From Welwitschia mirabilis (taxonomy: Eukaryota > Gnetophyta > Gnetopsida > Welwitschiales), in NCBI GenBank assembly GCA_051453625.1, contig JBOZIK010000001.1:219613082-219642245 (forward strand): a stretch of DNA of 29,164 nucleotides. The letters are read 5' to 3'. The translations under genes were made by a program, and so were the position numbers. Below, piece after piece: positions 1-9,975 of this stretch (within the stretch, counting starts at the first letter, position 1; each line of letters begins with the position of its first letter). Under the pieces are notes generated by a model, which had not been told where the DNA came from, searched no databases, and worked only from the letters and a program-made list of their open reading frames with translations.

Positions 1-25
1 TAGGAACTAGGCATTTATCTGTTAG

Positions 26-253
26 TTTATCTGCAAAACAACTCAAAATACCCTATCAAATATACTTAAGTTAGCGTTGCAACATGCTATTCATCTGGCT
101 TCACCCTTAAGTGACAGGCCTTCTTTGTCTTCATCTTCTCTAAAGAATAAATTCCATGGAAATGTGAAGATGGATGATGATACTAGTAAGTCCTGTGGAT
201 CGGTGGGTAAATGCCAGTACTCCAAGAGAAGTTATGAGTTATCTGCTTTTTGA
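26..253 (+). CDS. Candidate terminal exon of an unidentified plant gene
   Basis: An open frame of 75 codons starts right after an AG (positions 24-25) that could be a splice acceptor and ends in TGA at 251-253. Its composition differs from the surrounding AT-rich DNA: balanced codons, a serine-rich patch, a hydrophobic/alanine stretch (LKLALQHAIHLASPLS) and a polar tail (KMDDDTSKSCGSVGKC). There is no in-frame ATG near its start, so it would be the last exon of a gene that begins upstream of the window. Possible donors GTAAGT (185-190) and GTAAAT (near 207) mean the exon could instead end earlier. I do not recognise the protein family. A chance open frame cannot be excluded. Confidence 0.35.
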   Translation, partial: FICKTTQNTLSNILKLALQHAIHLASPLSDRPSLSSSSLKNKFHGNVKMDDDTSKSCGSVGKCQYSKRSYELSAF

Positions 254-1107
254 AATTATGGTTTTTTTCTTTCCATTTAAGGCCTATAAAAGTTATTTAG
301 AAAATAAATCTAAATCCTAATGTTAAAAAATAAGAAAATAATAAGAGAATATCTAATGATATTATTAATTTTTTGTCAAAAAAATAAAAGATGAATGTTA
401 CTATGGGAAAAAGCGAAAAATTAGATGTCATTCTGAACGCGATGGAGTAGCCTAAAGGGTGAATTTTATGATTTAGCAAAGTATTTTATTCCCCCTATAT
501 TATAGTTTCTCTAGTTTAGTTTTACATTTTAGTCAAAATAAGTATGTTTTCAGAAGTTTAGTATAGATGGAATAGGTCAGTAAAGATTTCTGCCTCTTGC
601 ACTCCTATTCTACCAATGCATTTGTTAACTTAGACCATAGCAAAAAGTATTTTCTAATGACTTTGGCCAAAAATCAATGCCTCTTCAATGATGTATTTAC
701 TGTTGAATCCTAATACTTGAGGTTAGCCTGGGGGATTGAAAGTACTGCACTGTAGGAAGCAGGGGAAGGACCAAATAGCAAAACTCAAACATGTGTTCAA
801 ATTAAAGATACTTACATAAATTCTTTAACTGATTAGTTCTATGTTGTATTAAATGCATACCCATAAGAATGTAATTCTTATCTTCCTTTGTGTTCTGATG
901 TACCTAAATAGATTTAGACATTAGAAAATAGGCATGAGCTAGAACATTACTTAACTTATTCTAAAGAAATAAATATGTACTATGATCAACATTTCTTTGA
1001 TTTCAAGAGCTGAAGAACTTATTAGATTCATTGATAGAGAATGTTGAGGATGACATTGCTTATAAAATTATTTATACTCTATGCTTCTAATTATATATAT
1101 TGAAATA
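254..1107. other. No gene seen; possible 3' flank of the exon candidate
   Basis: AT-rich sequence with stops in all frames. The first part could be a 3' untranslated region or an intron following 26-253. No RNA gene or repeat family was recognised. Confidence 0.4.
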
Positions 1108-1207
1108 NNNNNNNNNNNNNNNNNNNNNNNNNNNNNNNNNNNNNNNNNNNNNNNNNNNNNNNNNNNNNNNNNNNNNNNNNNNNNNNNNNNNNNNNNNNNN
1201 NNNNNNN
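1108..1207. other. Assembly gap, 100 N, with duplicated flanks
   Basis: Exactly 100 N, the usual placeholder for a gap of unknown size. The 28 bases at 1079-1106 recur at 1221-1248 with one mismatch, so the two contig ends probably overlap. Confidence 0.9.
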
Positions 1208-4200
1208 AAATTGTCTCCATCTATGCTTCTAATTATATGTATTGAAATGTTTTCTAAAATAATTCTTAATAGTTTCTTGGAATTATTTTAGCATAAAAGG
1301 TATAGTCATAATATTTGCAGTTTAAATTTGGAGTTCAAGAATCATGAAGAATACATAAGATCATTACATAAATAGCTAAATAGTATACATGAAAATATAG
1401 AATATTTCTTGGATAATCTTGGCATATACTCTACGTTTAAGGTGTATTATATTCTATAAAGAGAACTTATAAAACATTACTTATAAATATATTATTGTTA
1501 AATTATCTATATCATTACTAGTACCTTTTTTCCCCATTCATATGGGCTTGATCAATCAGTAGAGAATCCTACAACGTTTTATAGCTTTGGTATTTTGAAT
1601 TTATGGCAAGGATATCTAATTGAAAATTTAAGAGTTCTTTTTACATCATGCTTTCTTTTGACATTATATTTCTTTCTTTAAAGGCCATTTAATTTTACAA
1701 GAGCAAGAGTACCATGGATTTTGATACTGAACTTGGTCACCAAGCATTAGAAACTATTCAATACAATAAAACTTAATCTTTTAGAGGACATGTTTGTAAT
1801 TTTATTTTTTGCATCCCACAAGTATGTTTGTTTTATGATATCTTACAAAAAGTGCACATTTTATCTAAGCTTAAGCAATACCAACATTCAAATACAAATG
1901 TAGATGAGTCATATAATTAGTAGTCTAACTAATAACAAATGAATCAAATGAAATGAAAAAAAATCCTAAGCATGTTTTAAAAAGATTTAATAGTTTAAAT
2001 AGCTTGTAAATAAAATGTTGCTTGAAGTTTTATCCTACTTCAATTCTTTAGTAGTTTGTTACAATTAAAGTTATGAAAACTTTTTCATTTAAATAATAAT
2101 AAATTATTATATTGAGTAGCATACGACAGATGCCAATGGACAAATGCAAAAAATTCATTTGAAATCAACAATAATCTTATTTCTTAAAAAGTTCATCTTC
2201 TATTATGGTGCCTCTCAATCGTACAGGTAATTTAATTTTTATCTCATTTTCTTGTTTTGTGGTTACACATACATATCTACTTAATATATATTATTTACAA
2301 TATTTCTAAACAAGCAAGTTATATATATTTATAGAAAGGGTTATCTTAGCCTTTATCATTTCAAGCTTCATCAATGAACTTAATTGTCTTAAACATATAA
2401 GCATTAAACATATGACTGGAAAAATAGGGTTACCAGCCATTTTGTTCTCCAAAAATAAGCAAATAACTCTTACTCAATTTCATTTTAAAGAGGTTTAGAA
2501 AGCTATCTTTCTTTTATTTAACCTCTATAACTGTAAAGATTCAAATAATATTGTTTATCATGATTTATCAATTCCATGATCAAACAGAGTAGAGAAATTT
2601 TAAAATAATAATCTAGATAGCAACTCAGCAAGTAACAACAATAATAGTTCCATCATACATTTTTTCATTATTTTTTTTTATGTCCATCTCTAAAGGGCTC
2701 TCTATTTTTCGAATGCTTTCTTGACATTCTTTCCTCCTTGACTATCTTTAGACTATTATTATAACCTACCATTTTCTCATTTTGAGCATTCTCCATTACC
2801 TTTTGCTTGTGTTTTCTTATCACTTAGCATTCCTTCTAGGGTTCCCTCTTTTAGATCTTTTTATTTCCATGATGAAAGATAAAGTATTTTATCTTTTTAA
2901 TTAGGCATCATAATGTTTTGCATTTTGGTATTTTTTTAGTTTTAATTTCATGGAGTCTATTGCATCACTAACGCATGTTTTGCATTCAAGAAAATTCATT
3001 TTTATTTAATGATTTTAGTGAAAGTTGAATTTTGTTATCATCTTTGAATTTTTTTTCTGTAACTTGTGGTTTTATTTATGTCATGGATTAAACCCTCTTT
3101 GGTTTATTCTTTAAAAATTTGAGATATGTATTCTTAATCCTTATTTTTAGTATTTTATATTAAAATCTATAATTATTTTTTATGAAGTTTTTGTAGCATA
3201 ATAGTAGAGTAATAATTATTTGAATGGAAATTACTCTAAATTCCACTTTTAATGATCTTCTAATCTTTTGACTTATCAATTTCAATTGACATTGTTCTTT
3301 TATTTCTAAGAAAATCAATCATAAAGGTTATGATCTTTTGTTCTTCTTTTAGCCTCCTTCTTTACCTTATGATTGAGGAGTCCCTTTATCCTTACTTTTA
3401 ACATTATGAAATTGTATATTTTATTAAGTTTACAGCTATTCCATCCAAATCATTGAAAACTTATTGAATTAATTATCATTTGGTCTAAGACATTTCAAAA
3501 CATCAAAAGTTTATACTTATATGGTTTTCTTTCAAACTTTGGTGATGGAAAAATTTTGATTCAATGGTAAGCTAGATAAATAAGGTATGAAACTATCCTT
3601 TGCATTATCCTAAAAATACAAGAACATGTTTTTAAGTATATTTTTAAATATAAACATCAATACTAGTAAATTGAACAACAGGCTACAACTATGAACTTAT
3701 GATAGATGTGGACACCTTTTCTATAGCATAAAAAAAGTGCCATTCTTTTTTTTGCTTAATGTTATGTCATACAGTGGTTGAAAGGTAAAAAATTTTAAAT
3801 ATACTAGTACTAATCTATGAAGTTAATAGATAAAAGCAATCAAAATTTTTTTTGATCCCCTCAAAATCACTATTTAATTATGTGGTTATCTCATTAAATA
3901 GCACAATTTAGAAAAATAAGTTTAAAAAGGGGATGAGTTACTGAGGAACCTCTAGCTGTGAATTAATATGTGAAATGCCTTAAGTATAATCCTTACCTCA
4001 CATATGTCTACAGTGTCCTGAATACTATTAAACATTATTAGTTACATATTCTAAAACTAGCATGACTATAACTTGATAAAATCACTTTTAACATTGAATA
4101 CTTATTCAAGTTGAGAAAGTCTAATTTTTTACTAAAATAAGTTGCATAAGCATCAATAAAACTAAAGAAATTACTAAGATGACAAACTATAATTGGATTA

Positions 4201-4600
4201 AAACTATGCATCATACACAAATTACTTGAATAAGGAAGAATAATTTCAAACATAAATCCTTTCACTGAACATCGATATCTAGATGATCAGTAGCCTAATT
4301 TTGCACCATGTGACATCTATTTAAATTTTCAAATTAATATCAACATCATTTTTAGTAAATAAATCTATTGGTCACATATTTACATCCCTTGAGATCATAT
4401 AATGTTTTATCTCCAAGATTCTAGCTGTTAATGTTTTGTGTATGTTTGGCATTATTTTTTAGCTTGAATTATATGAAATCTAGATGCTAAGTCATATAAA
4501 ATTGAGAAAAAATTTAATCTAAAATACTATCACTTGTTGTATTAAGGAATTATAAATCTTTGATATCTTCTTATCTATATTCTCCATTATTTCCTTGGGT
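1208..4600. other. AT-rich stretch with no recognised gene
   Basis: Long AT-rich sequence with homopolymer runs and no sustained open frame, apart from one weak exon-like island at 2120-2226. A pyrimidine-rich part (about 2640-2870) reads as a short charged frame on the minus strand, but it shifts and carries no family motif. The 75-codon minus-strand frame at 4038-4265 has no recognisable motif. Confidence 0.4.
2120..2226 (+). CDS. Weak exon candidate, unidentified
   Basis: One frame is open for 35 codons plus two bases, from an AG at 2118-2119 to a donor-like CAG|GTAATTT (GT at 2227-2228). The peptide starts HTTDANGQMQKIHLK and turns hydrophobic. The acceptor lacks a strong pyrimidine tract, and short open frames are expected by chance at this length. 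No family is recognised. Confidence 0.15.
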
Positions 4601-4638
4601 TTATTGATTATAAAATGAGCTTAAATCTTGCAAGAGAT

Positions 4639-5095
4639 TCAATGACATAACATAATGTCTTTTGAACTTAATACTCCTACAAATAAAGAATAGGAAGGTT
4701 CTGTATGTTGCATATGTTCTTCATACATCTCATATTTTTTAGCTAATGTAAACATAAATTCACTATAATATTCTTGAATTATTGGACTATCTAAAGCTTT
4801 AGAAATAAATGTCACATATACTTTGAATCCTTGCTTATTAAAATATTTAGATAGATTATATTTTATTTGCAAGTTGAACTCTCCAAATTTATGAATTCTT
4901 TTGTTTTCTACTTCCTCCATTATAAAGCCACAGTTTCTAAGATCTCAACAAGATGATCTATTTACTTCTCTTCCACACAACTAACATTGATACCATCATG
5001 TAAGGTTGTACACAAGTAATCTTAGATGAGGTCATATTCTTTATTTATTAAGAGGTTATATGAGTGGGTAGATCCCTCATGAGGAATTTTTACCA
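4639..5095 (-). pseudogene. Decayed coding candidate on the minus strand, unidentified
   Basis: Two adjoining minus-strand frames look coding-like. From 5095 downward one frame reads IPHEGSTHSYNLL, then DYLCTTLHDGINVSCVEE, then DHLVEILETVAL, with only TAA or TAG stops at places where glutamine would fit. A second frame, open from 4920 to 4639 (93 codons), gives a peptide containing KYFNKQGFKVYVTFISKALD and a Tyr/Glu-rich middle. The frames overlap at 4850-4920, so at least one frameshift or one chance frame is involved. I do not recognise the family. A transposon protein fragment is likely given the surroundings, but no diagnostic motif supports that. Confidence 0.25.
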
Positions 5096-5533
5096 TTCAC
5101 GAACTTGAATGTTAACTAGGAACACTAGCTTCACATCTTTTATGACATTATAAAATCCCTTAATTTCATTTCCAAGTTATGTCTACCATCATCTATTCAT
5201 TTTCCTAATTATTTAAATGATGCAATCTGAAAAATTTCTGGAAAGGTCATTACTATAATTATTAAAGCTATTAGGTTTATTGTTACTTTTAAAACCCATA
5301 AATCTATAAATAACTTTCATTAAGGCCCTTTTAAAGATTTTCAATTTTATTGCCTAAGGTTCTGTTCCTTCAATATTTGGTTAATACATTTTATTATATA
5401 ACAAAATATTTTATTCATATTTACAAATGAAATAGAGGTTAGAATAATCCACATGAATAAAGAGAAAATTTAATTAGTTATGTAGAAATAAGATATATAG
5501 AATAGACTTGATTGGACATTTAAGTTATGCTAA

Positions 5534-5653
5534 ATGGAGATGGAAATAAAGACTCTGGTTATCGTGATGGATAAAAGTGAAGAAAGTTTGAATATGTATG
5601 AATGGGCCTGCGAATGTATCTTTGAATACAAAAGCATAAGGCATTTTTGTTAG
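5534..5653 (+). CDS. Short ORF resembling the N-terminus of a universal stress protein (fragment)
   Basis: A 39-codon frame from ATG at 5534 to TAG at 5651. It reads MEMEIKTLVIVMDKSEES and then MYEWACECIF, which fits the first beta strand (hydrophobic residues ending in Asp), the DxSEES turn and the first helix of plant USP-fold proteins. A full USP domain has roughly 140-160 residues, so only the first quarter is present. The frame stops soon after the helix. A strong acceptor-like pyrimidine tract ending TTTTGCAG lies at about 5760-5773, so the rest could be on later exons hidden in the 6099-6793 gap, or this may be a truncated copy. The USP-specific ATP-binding glycines lie further on in the fold and cannot be checked here. 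Confidence 0.3.
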   Translation: MEMEIKTLVIVMDKSEESLNMYEWACECIFEYKSIRHFC

Positions 5654-6098
5654 TTCTTCTACACATTCAACTAATTCCTTGGTTTTCCATTCGACTTAGT
5701 ATTAACTTCTTCACTATATTAACTTCTTTACTATATTTTCCTCTTTATTTCTTAGTTCATTTTATTTTGCAGGTAATTGATTAAAGGTGATTGATGATCT
5801 AAATACCGTAATATATATCCTACATAGTGAGGTAATCTGTCTACTAGAAAGAGACCAGAAGGGAAATGAAAAAAGGATACTAAAAAGGATTCTATAGATC
5901 TATAATAAATACAATGTTTAAACAAAATCTCAGATAGTTTTGGATAACACTAAGAATATTATTCGTAAGACCTACACCAAATTGGGTATCAATTTTTCTT
6001 TTTGTGTATGTTTAATATTATTTTTTTATCTTTGGTACATTTTGAGCTAGAAATTCAATGACAATGTAATGATCATACCATAATATTATCTTTTTTTC
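5654..6098. other. No gene seen; contains a strong acceptor-like tract
   Basis: AT-rich. Includes a near-duplicate of TATTAACTTCTT(C/T)ACTATA at about 5700-5737 and a splice-acceptor-like sequence ending near 5773, followed by stops in all frames before the gap. Confidence 0.35.
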
Positions 6099-6793
6099 NN
6101 NNNNNNNNNNNNNNNNNNNNNNNNNNNNNNNNNNNNNNNNNNNNNNNNNNNNNNNNNNNNNNNNNNNNNNNNNNNNNNNNNNNNNNNNNNNNNNNNNNNN
6201 NNNNNNNNNNNNNNNNNNNNNNNNNNNNNNNNNNNNNNNNNNNNNNNNNNNNNNNNNNNNNNNNNNNNNNNNNNNNNNNNNNNNNNNNNNNNNNNNNNNN
6301 NNNNNNNNNNNNNNNNNNNNNNNNNNNNNNNNNNNNNNNNNNNNNNNNNNNNNNNNNNNNNNNNNNNNNNNNNNNNNNNNNNNNNNNNNNNNNNNNNNNN
6401 NNNNNNNNNNNNNNNNNNNNNNNNNNNNNNNNNNNNNNNNNNNNNNNNNNNNNNNNNNNNNNNNNNNNNNNNNNNNNNNNNNNNNNNNNNNNNNNNNNNN
6501 NNNNNNNNNNNNNNNNNNNNNNNNNNNNNNNNNNNNNNNNNNNNNNNNNNNNNNNNNNNNNNNNNNNNNNNNNNNNNNNNNNNNNNNNNNNNNNNNNNNN
6601 NNNNNNNNNNNNNNNNNNNNNNNNNNNNNNNNNNNNNNNNNNNNNNNNNNNNNNNNNNNNNNNNNNNNNNNNNNNNNNNNNNNNNNNNNNNNNNNNNNNN
6701 NNNNNNNNNNNNNNNNNNNNNNNNNNNNNNNNNNNNNNNNNNNNNNNNNNNNNNNNNNNNNNNNNNNNNNNNNNNNNNNNNNNNNNNNNNNNN
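6099..6793. other. Assembly gap, 695 N
   Basis: 695 unknown bases. The odd size suggests an estimated gap rather than the 100-N placeholder. It may hide exons that adjoin the coiled-coil piece at 6794. Confidence 0.95.
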
Positions 6794-6843
6794 CTGAGAT
6801 CACACAACTTAAAGAAGAAAATAAAAAATTGAAGGAGCAACAA
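6794..6843 (+). CDS. Candidate partial exon encoding a coiled coil
   Basis: Directly at the gap edge the plus strand reads EITQLKEENKKLKEQQ, then a GTCAGT that could be a splice donor (GT at 6844-6845). The heptad-like Leu spacing and Glu/Lys richness fit a coiled coil. The EEN.KLKEQ pattern is reminiscent of the end of the keratin-like domain of plant MADS-box proteins, but the same pattern occurs in many unrelated coiled coils, so no gene is assigned. Without splicing the frame stops at 6871-6873. The upstream part lies in the gap. Confidence 0.3.
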
Positions 6844-6873
6844 GTCAGTGCCCTTGTTAACTTTCAAATATAA

Positions 6874-8059
6874 TTAAATCATATTGATGGTCACTCCAAG
6901 ATGATCATAACTTATTATAATCTCTCAATTCAATTAGCATTGGGTCCTAAATATGACTATTTCTAATTCTCTTAGTCATTTGTTACCCTAGGTTTACTTA
7001 CACTTTAAAATCATGTAGCTCATTATTAAATACTATTATGTTAACATATGTGATTTCTTATTGATGAAAAATTCAATAGCCTTGTTGGGTTTAATTTATA
7101 AGAAAACATAAAAACTATGTACCTAAGGCCATATTTCAAAATCTTCAAATCAGCATCAAATAGATAACTAGCTTCTGGTGCATAAATAACTCCTACTTAT
7201 AATACCCATAATCAGACTTCTGTTGAACTCGATGTGAAAATATCATATGTGAAAATCTCACACTCACACTTGACCTCTTCTTTACTCACCAAGTTAGTTG
7301 GTATGTCTTTAGCTTACTTATGCTGCATTATACATAACTAAGATAAAATCTAGAATATTAGAATCGCAATTCTAGCATTTACTATCAATTCAGAGTTATA
7401 ATTTATAAGACACTTAATGTAGAATACATTAAAATCTTTTTACCTTTATAAACCATTTCATGCTAAGCAAAATTTTTGGCATGTCATATAATTATCTGAT
7501 TATTATATCATTAGGAACAGCATATTGTCACTTGATTTTGCAAAAAGAGCAAGTAAGTAAGCCATCTCAAACTTGTATAATCAAGCATAATATTCATTTT
7601 CTCTGACTATAAGATTAAATGCCATAGTTCTTACATTATAAAGATATAAAATTTTCAAGACAAAGAAGCTACTTTACTTTACTTTTGCTAATCTGACTGC
7701 AAGTTCTTGGTGAGTTATACCATAAAGCCTATAAGAGGACTCCTAAAATTAGAATCCCTGAGCTTCCTTTAACTAAGTCTTACATAACTTTGAAGGTCTG
7801 TGTAATACTTTAAACTTAAATTAAGAGTCCTTTCTATTACTAAGAAGGCTATAGAGCCAAGCTCTACTTGAACTGTGCTTGGACTTTTATTTAGATTGAC
7901 ATATGATGTATTAAAACCAATGTTTACTATGATAAAACATTTGAAATTTACAAAGTATATAGAGGCAAATTTTTAGTTTAGTTTAATTGGATTTTTACAA
8001 TTGTTGTTCTTGATGAAGTAGGTTTCCATTAAGGTTTTTATTTCATTTTTGTTGTTTAG
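6874..8059. other. No gene seen
   Basis: AT-rich sequence without a sustained open frame or recognised repeat. It ends in a pyrimidine-rich stretch (about 8030-8057) that could be the end of an intron. Confidence 0.4.
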
Positions 8060-8182
8060 GGTTTATCTAGGCTTTTTGCCTCTGAGTGCATTCTGAATGA
8101 TTCTGAACATGTGTTAAGATTCATTAAAGAGGCCTTCTATCTGTGGAATTTTGATTTTTTTCTTTTTAACTATTTTTCATAA
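8060..8182 (+). CDS. Candidate exon after a good splice acceptor, unidentified
   Basis: A T-rich tract ending GTTGTTTAG (AG at 8058-8059) is followed by a 40-codon open frame that closes with TAA at 8180. It reads GLSRLFASECILNDSEHV, then an amphipathic FIKEAFYLWNF. The same frame is closed by TAG at 8057-8059, so it opens exactly at the putative acceptor. The composition is more protein-like than the surrounding AT-rich DNA. No clear donor is seen; the exon could end before the Phe-rich tail or be terminal. The family is not recognised, and whether it belongs with 26-253 or 6794-6843 is unknown. Confidence 0.33.
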   Translation, partial: GLSRLFASECILNDSEHVLRFIKEAFYLWNFDFFLFNYFS

Positions 8183-9604
8183 TTTTTTACTGATATTTTA
8201 TTGCCTCTGTTTTTAGACCTGTATCAGATTACTAACTTAGGATTATATTTTCTCTTTTTCTTATGATTAATTACTTTTTGTTCTGTTGAGAGTTCTCTGC
8301 ATGCTCTTTAGCCTATTAAAAATTCTCTACTAGTAAAATTATGTTGATTATTTAATTTTGATTTACTTATTTAGTGTTTATTACTCTTTTTTATGGTTAT
8401 GAGATGTGCTATTTTAATTTTAATTATAACCCTATTGGCTGAATGCTTCACCTTGGTAAGTAATTGATTTATTATTAGTTCCAAACTACCAATTTTAAAG
8501 TAGGAAAATGATATCTTATCTAAAAATGAAATGGATATTGCTGGCATTATCTAAGTAAATGCTGCTGATGAACTATTTTTAAAGGTAATTAACAGTAATT
8601 ATGTTTATATTATGCATGAATGTAGGTTGTATGTATTTATAGCAAGCTAAACACAGTGATGAAATCAGGAAAAAAAACTATGAAGATGATTAAGTGTCTT
8701 TTGTTGTAGTAAAGTGATCCTGATGTGACTATATACATGGTTGATTTCATAAAAGTTATTATTAGAGGGCTACAAGAGAAGTTATCACTTTTCTCTAAAG
8801 AGCTAGTATGTATAATTGAATTCATGCATTACTTTCTATTACAACTAGTAAATCTTTGATCTTTATATCAGCTACTACTTCAAGGTACTTGACATTATGT
8901 ATAAAGAAGATGCTAATGAGGAGGTCTAGCATGCAATTTTATGTGTACTGGATGTCTAGATGTCAAGATTAAAAGGTAGTTTACATGATCTTACATGATC
9001 AAAAGGTACCTGTTGTCTTCTTAGCTGATCAAGTATTTACATTAAACCCCATTTAATTGGGTTTTATGGGCACTTTAAAAATCAATATTGAGAACCATAA
9101 AATTTGCCAAAACCTAATTTGAATTTATATTTTAAGATCAGTAGGTGGAATAGCAATCATGCAAATGAGGAACGACTATAGCCAAGCATATGATGATGAT
9201 TTTTTATGATTTTATAGGTTCCATACCTTTGCATTAACTCTTCCAAATTTTGAGTTTATTGCATTTTTCTCACTTTTGTTTGCCCAAAAAACACTTTAGT
9301 TTTTGCATTTTTTTAATAGTAAATTTTCTATGTGCCTAGTATGGGCAGAAGAGAAGGATTTGTCTTGTTATGAGTAGAAGTAAACCTGATAAAATGAACA
9401 TGAATTAATGGTATGTAACATTTAAGAATCTATAAAAATAATAACTCTAATATATCTTTTTTGCATATCAAATTTGTAAAGAAATCATAATGACTTTTGC
9501 AAATGGTAATGACATATATCTTTCAAAAAAAACCATCATTTTATTGGATTCTATTTTATTTTGTTAGTTTTGTGTGGTAAATTTCTTTACTCTAGTTGTA
9601 TCTT
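8183..9604. other. No gene seen; one strong isolated splice-donor-like site
   Basis: AT-rich. A TTG|GTAAGTAATTG donor-like site occurs near 8456, after a short hydrophobic open frame that may be chance. A small direct repeat (TTACATGATC twice) lies near 8981-9000, and an imperfect hairpin of AAACCC and GGGTTT arms near 9043-9064. Confidence 0.35.
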
Positions 9605-9975
9605 TTGAGGCATTTATTTAGTAAAACATTACAAAAGCCTTTTAAGACATTTAACTGCTAAAATGCCTCAAAAGGCTTTTGTGGCATTTATTATGAACAA
9701 ATGCATCAAAAGGCTTTTGAGGCATTTAATTACTAAAAATTCCTTAAAAGTATTTTGAGGTGTTTATAGGAAAAATGTTGTAAAAGACATTTTAAGGAAT
9801 TTTTATTAAAATGCCTTAAAAGAATGTAGGTTTTTAAGGCAATGCTTTTTAAGGTGTTTTGTGAAAAAACGCCTTGAAAGCATTTAAGGCATTTTTTTAG
9901 GGCCATTTAAGGCATTTTAGAAATGCCTTAAAAGCCTATATTTTTTATAGTAAAAGCACCAGAAAAGGCTTAAAG
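9605..9975. repeat. Cluster of palindromic subterminal-type repeats, CACTA-like transposon end
   Basis: The motif AATGCCTYAAAAGGC and its complement recur many times in both orientations within about 370 bp. Clear foldbacks are 9661-9674 against 9676-9689 (14-bp arms, one mismatch, 1-nt loop) and 9906-9917 against 9921-9932 (12-bp perfect arms, 3-nt loop). Dense short repeats in both orientations are typical of the subterminal regions of plant CACTA (En/Spm) DNA transposons. The sequence TTTTTTATAGTA right after the cluster (about 9940-9951) resembles a mutated TTTCTTGTAGTG terminus. No transposase, opposite end or 3-bp target duplication was found. A foldback element or a diverged minisatellite is the alternative. 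Confidence 0.5.

Noticed and set aside
2640-2870. Charged minus-strand frame resembling a gag tail
   Set aside because: Short, shifts frame, and lacks any zinc knuckle or other family motif.
6018-6867. Open frames of more than 260 codons on the minus strand
   Set aside because: They consist almost entirely of unknown residues across the 695-N gap.
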